In this document: positions 56,401 through 64,000 of the stretch, piece after piece
Layout of the letters: each line of letters starts with the position of its first letter
Numbering within the stretch: position 1 is the stretch's first letter
Origin: Glandiceps talaboti
Lineage: Eukaryota > Hemichordata > Enteropneusta > Spengelidae
Direction: 5' to 3'
Assembly: GCF_964340395.1 (NCBI RefSeq)
Contig: NC_135559.1
Location: 7,593,759 to 7,657,758, forward strand
DNA length: 64,000 bases
Made by a program: the position numbers and the translations under genes
Notes under the pieces: model-generated
Database searches by the model: none
What the model was told of the DNA's origin: nothing
Seen by the model: only the letters and a program-made list of their open reading frames with translations

Positions 56401-58748
56401 TTAGAGGACAGTGGCAAGGTCAATTCCATCTTAATTTAAGATAAGTATAATTACTTATATAAATAAACTAACCAATCACATTAATAGTACACATTCTTAT
56501 CTACAGACATTCTAGACATAACTGTTTATTTACAAAAGCTTCAGGGTGTTTCTGATCACAGGTCAAACATGAACAGTGTTTGGACTTCATTTACTACAAT
56601 GTGATTGCCTATTAATTTCAACTGAAGACAAGGGCAAAGTTCAATACACTGGTCTTTTGTTTAAAGTGAAAATTCTTGTTAAATAAATCACTTTAATCAG
56701 TCAAGCCCTGTGACATACATATAAAACTTTTGGAAGCATGATCTACTGCGGCATGACTGAAGTGGTGTAGATAGCTATGCAGAATGGCATAGACTGAAGT
56801 TCTGATGCAGTATGACATGGACTGGACTAAATATTCTGCAGCAACATGACCGACAGGCTGGACAGAAAATTTTCTGCAACATGACAGACACTGGAATGAA
56901 GTTTTACTGCAGCATGACTAAGGCTGCCTGACTGGACTGAAATTCTGCTGCAGCGTGACAATGAATAACAAGACTATGACATGTGAAGCATTGTAATTAC
57001 AGTAACTGCAGCAGTACAGCTACAGGAGTAACTGCACTGCTGGATGTTGCAAGCTTTAAAAAAGACTCAATGAGACATTAACCTTCTATTAAAGCCAATA
57101 TCATATACCATTTCTCTGTGACCAGCCAAAATTTGTTGTTCTGCTAGCCCTTACTATGTGGTAACTCACAAGATAAGAGTTCTATCATTTTGACACGAAA
57201 CATTTCATGAATTATCAGAGGGTATAGTGCAGTGGGGTAAACACTGCGGTTTGTGAAGTTACGTGTGTGAATGTGTTTTCTTTTACATCAATTTATTTTA
57301 ACTTATGATAAAACATACATTTTATCACAATTTATAATATCAATTAAATTTAATTAAATTTAATTCAATTACATTTAAGTGAACACTGAAAACTGCAGTA
57401 ATGAATCAGACATGAAAATTTCCATCAAGATAGGGAGTTGGGGTCAGGTCAAGGAGTATTATATCCGTACCATAAATTCAAACAACTTTATCTACTAACA
57501 GTTTCTAAATACAGGTGTCTTACTGAACTGTCTTGATATATTTTACATTTGGGAATTTAAGATTTTTGTGGCTTGTTTTTTTATGATTTATAGTGCTGTG
57601 CTGGCAATGATGTCTGTTTGTAATGTATGTACTTACAAAAAAAAACCTGGCCATGAAATCATGGTTATCCAAATTGTAAATAAGACATAACACACAACAC
57701 ATCATTCATATATTTCATAATTATAAATTAAACATAGGGGCTTGTGGGCAGATATCAAAATTACTCAGAATGAGTAATCATGTTGTATCACCTCTGTAGT
57801 TCACCTGTCTGCCAGTACCTATCTGTCAATCTGACAAGAATTTGGTTACACATTGAGTTGATTAACACCGTTTTTATTCTGTTCTTTGTTCTACACAATG
57901 ATCACTGTCAAAACGTTCCATTGTATGGTAAACCAGCGCTTGAATTCAATTAATTGAAATAGGTGAAATGATAATCATTTCTACTGCGTTGAAGTACTTA
58001 TATTTCTTTTATGACGCTAATACCAGTACGATATCCCTGCTTATTTACACAACCGGAAAATTAAAATCTGTGACACGAATGTGTGATCGTCATGGGGCCA
58101 AAAAACGTTGAATGAATTCCAGGTGAAATGTGTAAATATATGTAAATATTTCAGGACCTTGTAAAAAAATGAAAATTGACATATTTGACCAATCAGGGAG
58201 ATTACGTGGATACATATTTCAACGATTGAAGCCATCGATTAACATCTCTGTGTAACTCCCATTTGCATTACATGTAATAGTACATAATGATGAAACGTGT
58301 TCACTATGGAGTCACGTCAATGATCAATTCGCCGGAAGTACGTTATTTTCCATCGTTATTTCTCGAATACGGACATTTGCCCCGGGCGATCCATATGATA
58401 TCAATAAATTCATTATGTCTTGTGATCGGAGAAACTATACGCGACGGTACTGTGATTGAGGAACTACACAAACGCCGTACACCCAAATCAGACCCGCCCT
58501 CACTTTATCGCGCCCGGTCAATGAAATGGTAATCGCCACCATAGACACCGGGCGAGTGATCACGGCGAAAAAATAGTGCTAACTTACAGGATTCCGCTGC
58601 AGGTTGTGCACACAAACGAGCCTATCGTCATGTTAACATATGTAGGCCCTCTCTGACCACAATCGAAACATTTCTTATTCGGCTCTTGGGCCACCATCTC
58701 CCTCAACATCTTCAAATGCTTCTCCTCTTGCTTCCTTTTGGACGCCAT
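35428..58748 (-). CDS. AGFG1: AGFG1: ArfGAP zinc-finger and FG/NPF-repeat protein
   Basis: Exons (minus): 58748-58588, 53767-53674, 48983-48723, 47962-47629, 47044-46958, 43165-43037, 40288-40199, 40139-40050, 38108-38004, 37311-36961, 36456-35825, 35484-35428. Phases agree; with both tandem 90-bp exons the protein has 796 residues. The N-terminus MASKRKQEEKHLKMLREM leads into CFDC-x16-CTTC-x4-R, the complete ArfGAP zinc finger; its arginine (SGILRG) spans the first junction. RGLNPPHRVKS and KYERKRWYIAPEQA match vertebrate AGFG1. The rest is low complexity: polyQ tracts, KYAAL-like DRYAALSELDTLF, many NPF motifs (TANPFG, ANPFVT, SNPFMA, PNPFLA, GSNPFM) and a TGNPFL end. The family links clathrin/EH-domain endocytosis and acrosome formation in vertebrates. 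The 3' UTR end was not found. AGFG2 is excluded mainly by the NPF-rich tail and length. Confidence 0.93.
35825..36456 (-). CDS. AGFG1: AGFG1 exon 11: GFGTQQAG repeats and polyQ
   Basis: This is the largest coding exon (632 nt). It starts NPFMAPPPAGQG, carries four near-identical GGFGTQQA units (about 36050-36180), several QPQQQQ tracts, and ends SNPFM at a GTAAGT donor. Reading through this donor would give a false C-terminus; the real terminal exon is 35484-35428 (AAGQNQYAAKSATGNPFL, stop), which matches the human ending in style. Confidence 0.92.
36457..36960. other. AGFG1 intron, nothing recognised
   Basis: No repeat with clear borders. A short ACTAGAGGGCACTG near 36940 resembles the end of the TGCCCTCTA family, but no second end is seen. 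Confidence 0.4.
37440..37535. mobile_element. TGCCCTCTA-family MITE, partial copy
   Basis: It shares TTCTCTAGGCCAATTTGATA, GACTGATGCACAC and TTCCCTTAATTCCTTACTAT with the fuller copies at 44762-44916, 54680-54842 and 56117-56270. Confidence 0.55.
38109..40044. other. AGFG1 intron without recognised content
   Basis: No open frame with motifs, no RNA gene, and no repeat with clear ends was found between the exon at 38004-38108 and the tandem exons. Confidence 0.45.
40045..40585 (-). repeat. AGFG1: Tandem array of an AGFG1 coding exon (four copies, period about 150 bp)
   Basis: Copies lie at 40050-40139, 40199-40288, 40349-40439 and about 40490-40575. Copies 1 and 2 are each exactly 90 nt, open, phase 1 at both ends, with AG acceptor and GTACATG donor; they encode IPVNPYSGKSVSAAQTSTAS... 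and TPVYPYSVKSVSAIQTSTSS.... Copy 3 has AA in place of the acceptor AG and 91 nt, so it cannot be spliced in frame. Copy 4 lacks its middle part and its donor. Because the live copies are symmetric, either or both can be included without disturbing the frame. Copy 1 also has an internal GTAAGT, a possible cryptic donor. Confidence 0.85.
40586..42620. other. AGFG1 intron with low-complexity runs
   Basis: A run of C, A and CAAA units lies at about 41670-41763, a poly(T) at 42370-42387, and a short duplicated GGTAGTCTAGATATG segment at 41394-41510. No exon was recognised. Confidence 0.5.
42625..42975. repeat. Three tandem units with ATGAATATTCATAA and GCCCTCAGTGG
   Basis: Units of about 110-125 bp each contain ATGAATATTCATAA, then GCTGCATTGTG or similar, then TTAGTGCCCTCAGTGGTGAA. 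They end about 60 bases downstream of AGFG1 exon 6 in transcript sense. Confidence 0.8.
44218..44395. repeat. Tandem duplication with ATATAAGGAATTAATTAG
   Basis: ATATAAGGAATTAATTAG occurs three times and GATGTGTYATGCATATTCAT twice, arranged as an imperfect duplication of about 120 bp. Confidence 0.75.
44762..44916. mobile_element. TGCCCTCTA-family MITE
   Basis: It begins GTGCCCTCTACATCAATTTG and ends TCATTAGAGGACACAC. The interior GACACACCAAAATTTGGTAA is shared with 54680-54842. No coding capacity. Confidence 0.68.
45988..46141. repeat. 154-bp imperfect hairpin
   Basis: TCAGGATAAAATTATTTGCA at the left pairs with an inverted CGGTTTTATCCTGA at the right, and CTAGACTGTCCACAGCGCTG pairs with CAGTGCTGTGGACAGGCTAG. 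The centre is ATATACATGTATGTGAG. Likely a small foldback element in an AGFG1 intron. Confidence 0.78.
47404..47575 (-). repeat. Two tandem tRNA-like units (SINE head-like)
   Basis: On the minus strand each unit has TTAGCTCAGCTGGTTAGAG, which fits a pol III A box and tRNA D arm, and 25-30 bases later GTGGGTTCAATTC, which fits a B box and T arm. The units repeat with a period of about 72-78 bp and are joined by ATGGTATCTACCAGTTGAC. No acceptor stem or seven-base anticodon loop can be folded convincingly, so they are tRNA-derived repeats rather than tRNA genes. They lie in the AGFG1 intron just downstream of exon 4, in sense orientation. Confidence 0.72.
48400..48640. repeat. GGTAGCC...GGCTACC inverted repeat cluster
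   Basis: Repeated GGTAGYCY and GGGCTACCA-like motifs occur (near 48407, 48420, 48568, 48587 and 48602), related to a cluster at 41394-41510. The borders are not defined. Confidence 0.4.
49005..51354. other. AGFG1 intron, first part, with small duplications
   Basis: A pair of segments at 50012-50085 and 50379-50450 share CCTTGTTAGCACAAT, GATGCAATGG and CATACACCATTGTC. A 47-bp tandem duplication lies at about 51030-51125 (TAGTTCMTATACAGTATC). No exon was recognised. Confidence 0.55.
51355..51725 (-). mobile_element. Dispersed repeat, copy B (GACAGAACCCCATG family)
   Basis: Inverse-orientation homologue of 32183-32565. It shares TGACAGAACCCCATG, GTTTATCCAAAACA..., GCTCATTTGCATAT and TATTGCACTGCAGT. 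Confidence 0.65.
51952..52348. mobile_element. GCAGTGTAGCAGCCAG inverted-repeat element with TACT duplication
   Basis: The ends GCAGTGTAGCAGCCAG and CTGGCTGCAACACTGC are inverted repeats. TACT flanks both sides (51948-51951 and 52349-52352). Inside are GGGACATAGTGTCCC and GGGTCATCTATGACCC palindromes. No transposase frame, so non-autonomous. Confidence 0.8.
53135..53640. repeat. Minisatellite of about 54-bp period next to AGFG1 exon 2
   Basis: Eight to nine degenerate units share TACATTGCAGGAAGACCATG, GAAGTAAAACATGGAAA and ATTGGCATA-like parts. The period varies from about 51 to 59. It lies immediately downstream of exon 2 (53674-53767) in transcript sense, close to its donor. The minus-strand frames across it are by-products of the repeat. 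Confidence 0.85.
53862..53975. repeat. (GT)n/(GTAT)n microsatellite
   Basis: GTGTGTCTGTCTGTGTGTCTG followed in part by a long pure GTAT run to about 53970. Confidence 0.93.
54085..54365. mobile_element. ATGAATATTCATT-family MITE, best copy
   Basis: It opens ATAAACTATGAGTTCTGGAG, contains two ATGAATATTCAT palindromes (near 54165 and 54208) and TTTCTGCTGACTCCCC. Related copies are at 22629-22865 and 26375-26670. The right border is uncertain. Confidence 0.6.
54680..54842. mobile_element. TGCCCTCTA-family MITE, best copy
   Basis: 163 bp with ends TGCCCTCTAAGCCAAT and ATCACTAGAGGGCA (9-bp perfect inverted repeat TGCCCTCTA). The interior holds GACACACCAAAATTTGGTG and ACTCACAACAA. No coding capacity. 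Confidence 0.75.
55465..55665. repeat. CTGT/CTTGAT minisatellite, 36-bp higher-order unit
   Basis: The unit CTGTCTGTCTGTCTCTTGAT followed by CTGTTTGTCTCTTGAT is repeated three to four times, flanked by simple CTGT runs. Confidence 0.88.
56117..56270. mobile_element. TGCCCTCTA-family MITE, inverted copy
   Basis: It starts GTGCCCTCCAATGATAGGCA and runs through ACATCAAATTTTGGTGTGTT to AAATTGGCCTCATG. It is the reverse orientation of 54680-54842. A more diverged copy lies at about 57090-57232 and another begins at 63960 and leaves the window. Confidence 0.68.
56740..56970. repeat. Degenerate minisatellite (CTGCAGCATGAC)
   Basis: Six or seven spaced units of TCTGCAGCATGACTGA-like sequence with a period near 35-45 bp. 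Confidence 0.6.
58589..58748 (-). CDS. AGFG1: AGFG1 exon 1 with ArfGAP zinc-finger core
   Basis: It encodes MASKRKQEEKHLKML..., CFDCGQRGPTYVNM and FVCTTCSGIL; the exon proper runs to 58588. All four zinc ligands are in this exon and the catalytic arginine is the first full codon of exon 2. The intron just downstream (58260-58580) is conspicuously CpG-rich, consistent with a promoter-proximal unmethylated region. Confidence 0.92.
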
Positions 58749-59150
58749 TTTGATTTAGCTAGTAATGGTCGGCAAAATCCGACTATCATCGGAATTGTCC
58801 TCGAACGAAAGAAATATTATCTCGAACATAGCAAGTTTTTTAATCCCCGTAACACCCTTAAAATTCATGCAATATTTATATTTCAAATGATGTAGTAAGA
58901 AATTTTGTTGGAAATGTATATTCAAGTATAATTCTAATTTGATATTCTCTTCCAAGATATGTAGTTAGTTATCTATTTTGTTGAGAAAGGTGAAGCCCGC
59001 CATATTTGATTTGTAAATAACCAGACCCTGCCAGACACGATAAGTGAATGTGAATACTTCCATTGTAATCCGTTTGGTTCACCCGAATCACTCAGGATTT
59101 ATTCACATCTCGCATTTAGTGGTCGTTATAAAGTTATCATCTTCGCACTA
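58749..59150. promoter_or_regulatory. Putative divergent promoter interval, AGFG1 / CatSper-like gene
   Basis: Only about 400 bases separate the two start codons, which point away from each other. No TATA box at a convincing position was seen. The interval should contain both transcription starts and untranslated leaders unless a non-coding first exon exists elsewhere. Confidence 0.5.
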
Positions 59151-62100
59151 ATGTCATTTTCTTGTCAAGCAAACGTCGTCAGCGCAACAAGGCGTACTAA
59201 AGGTCTTCTGAGGTCAATGAACTTCGTCTTTGTTTTTGTGATATTTTTATCGCGTAATGTATACGTGTCAAGCTATCTATATTGCAGTAAGTCCAATTCA
59301 ACCAGTAGTAGGTAAGACATTTTATGCCAGATTAAAACAGCTCTTTCAGGGAAAAGATACAAAGCTTAAACTATGCTGTTTACTATTATAAATATTTATA
59401 TTATAAATTGGAGTGGCCCTACCCCTAGCCCTACTCAGGTACTGAGCACATTACATACAAATAAGATATTTTTTATCTAGATACTGCATGCACGACTTTT
59501 CAATATTAAATATATGGTTTAAATTTTTTACTAAGAACTCACGGTTTTGTCCAATCTGCAATAATTGTAGCGTTAGTTTTCGTTTTGAGGTTTTTTCTTT
59601 CTGTTTTTTTTTAAATCTTTTTGTGATGTTTATTACAGCTGTAAGCTCAAATCAAACATTACATTTCCTGTTGTACAACAAATAGACTGGTTTGCCTCGC
59701 AAATTAGGGTGGATTTTTCTGCTAAATTATGCCTTACCTACCAAAGAATCAGACATTTCCTAACTTTGGCATGATTATAGAGCCTTCAAGACCAAGAAAT
59801 TTTCAAAAGTACCCCAATCCTGTTAACAGGTATGATGCTAACATCTTAGTCACATTTTCAGCATGATTTCGCCATACATACCCCGTACTACATGTTTCAA
59901 AATGTTGCTGTGTGTTGCTACTTTTGCCGATATTGATAGTATTAGGGTACTTTTGAACATTTGTTGCTTCTTGAACTCTGTAATATATGTCAAAGTTGGC
60001 AAACATCTGATATTTTGGCAGGTAAGGTGTAATTTAGTAGAAAAAGCCACCCAACTTTGTGAGGCAGATATGTCTATTTGATGTTGTGCAGCAGGATTGT
60101 AGCATTATTTATTTTGAGGTTAAACCCCAGAGCTCAAAAACCGAAGAAAAAAAAACTAATGCTATAATTATTGCAGCTAAGTTTTGTCCAATTCTTTATT
60201 AGTTTTACACTACCAAAAACTATGATATTTCCCACAATCAACCTGTGAATGGAAATTTTACTAGTCCATTGGCACGCCAAATAATAAACTTTTCCCTTGT
60301 TTTCTGTTTTGTGTAGTGCAATATCTGTCTATAAGGTTTCTTTACAAGACACAGGGTTAGTAAGTGGCTATGAATACCTGCAGTACCATGGTCAGAAGAC
60401 AATAGTGAGGAATCACTGTAACAACTTGATTGCACTCTTTTTAAAGTAAGTAACATGACAGGATACTTAATTCAATGAACCATGGACATTTCAGTATGTT
60501 TTTAAAGGGGAATGCCACTGTAGGAAATAAGAATAATTATGGAGATTTATAAAGTGCCTAATCTCTGCAAACAGAGCTCAAGGTACAGAAAAGGTGGGTA
60601 AATTTACTGTGTGGTAAGCTAAGGGGAAAAATGGGTTCACAGACACTGAGTACTAGAGACTAATGCTCAAAAAGATAGGTCTTGAGAGAGCAAAGGAAGG
60701 AAGGCAGAGACTTGGAGTAGTGGAGATTGAAAGGAAATCAAGAAAAGTCTGAAACTTGGTGCAAATGTGCCTAGCAATAAGACCACGCTCATAGCAACAG
60801 CCAAATAATCATGTTTATCACAAAGATAATATGGTTTAAAATCACCTGCTTGTATAAATAAGTTTTGAACCACCTTTGTAAGGCTTCCAGGGGTATACAA
60901 CAGGGTTCGCACGGTCCTGGAAAACCCTGGAAAACCCTGGAATTTCAAACCCGCCCTGGAAAACCCTGGAAAAATGCGCCCTACCCCTGGAAAACCCTGG
61001 AAAATGATCATGATCAATCGATCGATTAATATTGATGATCGTCATGTCTGTGCTCGAGCCACCCATTCATATGATTCTGAATCTCGTAAATGCGTCTTTC
61101 GCCATGGTGGTGAATCAAAATTCACGCCGATTGAACCCAGACAGTCAAACGATCGTTCAACGAGACACTTCGCCCCACAGACCTTGCCTATGATTAGTTG
61201 AATGGGCGCCGCAGTGTTTGTTTCGATCTTGCGTATATTGCTACTCCATACATCTCCCAGTCGTCATTTCAGGAACATGATATTGTAACACTGTAACAGT
61301 CCCGGCCGGGGTCTGTTAACAAGATTATCGTAACATTGTAGCGACGATTAGAAATTGTTACAAGTTCGGCACATGAGTCGACATACTACAAGCTCAGGTA
61401 TGGCTAGGGCCTAGGGAAGTGCAGTTGAATTTCCGGGTTGTGACTTTTATGTCGTCGATAAATGGGTATTGTGTCACATGTTCTAAAAGAATAAACTACT
61501 GTTTTATGTTGTCGGTACAGTAACATTCGTCAATGGTCAAGTTGAGTTGAGAAATCGCGATGTTCCGCAACTCGTGGCGTCCGTACATAAACATCGAGAC
61601 GCAAGCGATGAATGTATTCAGTTATTCATAGCTCGAAATTTCGTTACGTAAATGACGTTTTTATTCAAAATTTTGAAGAAAAAAATTATTTTAGGTGACT
61701 TATAAATCTAGTAACATCAAACCATACAATAACGAGGACAAACTTTAGTTTTTAATTTAATTTTCGGGATATGTCTGAATTAGACTGACGAATGCTGCGA
61801 CTCAATCTTACACGATCAATGCACCAGCTTGACGAAACGGCTACTTAGGGGGTAGGAGAGAGGTTTCTCCGTTAATCTTAGCGTGCAAACGTGGTTTTGA
61901 AACCAACATCTTGCAGTGTCGATTGTCTTTAAAATGTTTTGTGACATATTATGGGAACTGTTGTTAATTTTTTTCGTCCACATCAGACAATTAGATGTCA
62001 TTCAAAAAATATACTTTAGTGTCAACACCCCTGGAAAATGGCCAAAATCAATATGAATACCCCTGGAAAACTGATGAAAAACCCCTGGAAAGTCCTGGAA

Positions 62101-63579
62101 TTTTGTTTTGCTTTAAGTGTATGAACCCTGTACAAACTTTGGTCCCAGCTGGTACCCAATCTCTACGGTTGGGTTCATCTGATCTAGAATTACTTGCTTG
62201 TATAACATGAGTTCTATACCACCCCATGTAAGGTCTCCCTAGGGGTGGGGATGCTTACAAAGGGGGTGGTCCAGAACCCTTATTGTATATACTACTTGAC
62301 ATCATTCTGCATTATTTTTAGTTTTATATTTTGTCCTGAGTATTCCTCTCTGTTTTTTTTTACAGTTCTCAAATTTATGTGACAAAAGATGGGTTTCAGA
62401 CTGAAACTGAAGCATTATCAATGTCATCATTATTAGAGGTGAGAAAAACTATGATTGTGCTGGATTCTTGGTAAATGGCACAATCTATCAATTTGTCATG
62501 CAATACCAAGTTACTGTGTGTGAATTGGAAATGACAAATTTATTGCCTAGACTATCTATTTTACCTGGTATCTATTTTATTACGGATGAAAATGTCTAGT
62601 CACTGAATCAAAATATTGTTTGGAAGCAGATGTCAAATAACTATGAACCCAGAATCATTAACATTCTTTCTCGTATCTAATTTATTGTAACATTTCGTCA
62701 CTGGATGTGATAATGAATAAAATAATGATGTTAGTTTTCATGTAGCGCTTTCCCACTCTGTGCTCAAAGCACTTTACAATTATTACCCCTGACACTAGCC
62801 TATATTGGCACAACTGCCCTTTAGTCCCGTGATATAGCATCCAATTTATGTACATTGACTTGGATGTGGCATTTGTATTCTTCCTGTTCCAGGTATAAGG
62901 TGTCCCATGATTGTAACCACTCATCTTCAACTTATTTAATCCTAATCATGTATTTTGGTTGAATTTGACATTTTCAGGGAGGAAGTCCAATTGTCTTGTC
63001 TGTAGCATTTCTGAACAAGTCAACTGTGTTACTAGTAATTAACAGTAGATTGTACAGCTACAGCATTGAAACACAGGAATATTATTGGATACGACTGTCA
63101 GGAAATGTAACAACAGTTCACACAGCAACTCATTGCCAGGTGAGTAACCACAGGAGTACTATTTAGTGTAGTTTAGTTTAGTTTATTTCAGTAAAACAAC
63201 AGTTGTCTGTTGGAAACCTTTGTCAGGAAATGTAACTATATCTATTCTTATTTACAAGCTTGATTTTCATAGAGGAACCTTGAAGTATTTTCACAATGAA
63301 AAAAATACAAGTCTGGGAGATTTATGAAGAATTCTGTCATTGGATGGATCAAGCAGAACTGATAAGATGTTGACATAAGATATAAGTGAATTTATCCGTG
63401 TTTTTGGAGGTCCTTGTTAAATGCGTGTTCTGGTAACAACATTGCTTCATTGATATATTTCTATACAGGGTCTCTACAATATTGTAGCTGTCACTAACAA
63501 TGCAAAGAAACATCAAATCACAGTTATTAATGATATTTACAATGTCAATGAGATCCAAGTGTCTGTGCCATATCCTGAG
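59151..63579 (+). CDS. Probable CatSper delta/epsilon-like auxiliary subunit, N-terminal part
   Basis: Five exons: 59151-59311, 60317-60445, 62366-62438, 62978-63139 and 63469-63579. The phases agree and give 212 codons; the gene continues beyond the window. An inner ATG at 59217 gives a clean signal peptide (MNFVFVFVIFLSRN), so either start is possible. The segment QIYVTKDGFQTETEALSMSS, LLEGGSPIVLSVAFLNKST and VLLVINSRLYSYS resembles, from memory, the region of human CATSPERD around NGFETTSELSLS...GHPTVLTAAFL. Those proteins have an extracellular beta-propeller and one membrane span, and belong to the sperm calcium channel complex. Potential N-glycosylation sites NST, NKS and NVT fit an extracellular domain. 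A paralogue such as CATSPERE is possible. A strong alternative donor GTAAGT at 59287 would break the frame. Confidence 0.6.
60901..62130. mobile_element. 1.23-kb inverted-repeat DNA transposon flanked by TACAA
   Basis: The ends CAGGGTTCGCAC and GTATGAACCCTG are inverted repeats. TACAA occurs directly at both flanks (60896-60900 and 62131-62135). Subterminal CCTGGAAAACCCTGG-type repeats lie at both ends (60920-61005 and 62028-62100). The interior is CpG-richer than its surroundings and has no recognisable transposase, so the copy looks non-autonomous. CAGGG ends recall hAT elements, but hAT duplications are 8 bp, so the superfamily is open. It lies in intron 2 of the CatSper-like gene. Confidence 0.82.
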
Positions 63580-63958
63580 GTATGTAGTACTACACCAAAC
63601 TGACTTTACTCCAATATTATCATGTGAGATACGTACATCTTACAGTAAATCATTAGATTTGATATTAATGCTTGCTTGTGTAAGTATGGATTACGTTTTC
63701 CAATCATGCATGCAACTTGCTTTTAAATCTGCACTAGCTGTTACTGGAGTGTTACAGAATTCTGTTATCATTTCATGATTCATCTGAATCAGTAAACTTT
63801 TTGTGTATATGGAATGAAAACCTATAAGATCGATTCTTCATAAGGAAAACAAGGTTTCAAAACTAAAAGATGTGTATATGCCCACCATGGTATATCACCT
63901 TTGTGCCAAGTGTGAACGAATAGACTTGTGCATATCAAAACTATAGCTGGCCAGTCCA

Positions 63959-64000
63959 GCGTGCCCTCTAATGATAGTCAAATTTTGTTGTTGTGGGTCA
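63959..64000. mobile_element. TGCCCTCTA-family MITE, leaving the window
   Basis: GTGCCCTCTAATGATAGTCA followed by AAATTTTGTTGTTGTGGGTCA in part is the same end as at 56117. Only 42 bases are visible. Confidence 0.6.

Larger units (their letters stand above)
54843..58260. other. AGFG1 intron 1, remainder
   Basis: Apart from the repeats listed separately (55465-55665, 56117-56270, 56740-56970), there is a poly(C) run at about 55154-55166 and an AATTAAATTTAATT run near 57350. No further exon or RNA gene was recognised. Confidence 0.5.

Noticed and set aside
58287-58532. 81-residue plus-strand frame in AGFG1 intron 1
   Set aside because: It lies in CpG-rich promoter-proximal DNA, has no recognised motif, and chance open frames are common in such sequence.
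59287-59292. Alternative GTAAGT donor for exon 1 of the CatSper-like gene
   Set aside because: It gives phase 1, which meets a stop in exon 2; the donor after 59311 keeps the frame.

Overview
The window is animal nuclear DNA: split genes with GT-AG introns, no operons, AT-rich, and dense in microsatellites, minisatellites and small inverted-repeat transposons. The gene set (an EGF/C-type-lectin membrane protein, an arylsulfatase B-like enzyme, AGFG1, and a probable CatSper delta/epsilon subunit), together with CR1/L2-like LINE pieces and frequent TACATGTA and ATGAATATTCAT motifs, fits a marine invertebrate, probably a deuterostome such as a hemichordate or lancelet. The species cannot be fixed from sequence alone.

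Region 1 (1-18300). A large inverted duplication fills the left end: left arm 1-6693, right arm 7867-about 13465, spacer about 1.17 kb. Each arm carries the first two exons of a type II membrane lectin gene, on the minus strand at left (83-2135) and the plus strand at right (12560 onward), so the two paralogues stand head to head. Each arm also holds a decayed inner paralogue. The right gene is complete in the window: transmembrane exon, Ser/Thr-rich stalk, EGF domain, C-type lectin domain, predicted 315 residues, tentative last exon at 18280. The arms differ by lineage-specific insertions: a 5'-truncated LINE and (TA)n expansion at left, a small inverted-repeat element at right.

Region 2 (20519-27293, plus). 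A seven-exon arylsulfatase B-like gene, 502 residues, all phases consistent and all recognisable catalytic motifs present. Its introns hold a 258-bp hairpin and several inverted-repeat elements.

Region 3 (27294-35427). No supported gene. It holds a LINE tail, a 27-bp minisatellite, small tandem duplications and presumably the 3' UTR of AGFG1.

Region 4 (35428-58748, minus). AGFG1, an ArfGAP zinc-finger and NPF/FG-repeat protein, with exons spread over 23 kb. It includes a tandemly duplicated 90-bp exon: two copies look intact and two are decayed.

Region 5 (59151 to the window end, plus). A gene divergent from AGFG1, about 400 bp away, encoding a secreted or membrane N-terminus that resembles CatSper delta. 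Five exons (212 codons) are visible and the gene runs off the right edge. A 1.23-kb inverted-repeat transposon flanked by TACAA sits in its second intron.

The genes do not form a pathway. The notable biology is structural: the palindromic lectin pair, the duplicated AGFG1 exon and the shared AGFG1/CatSper-like promoter interval.
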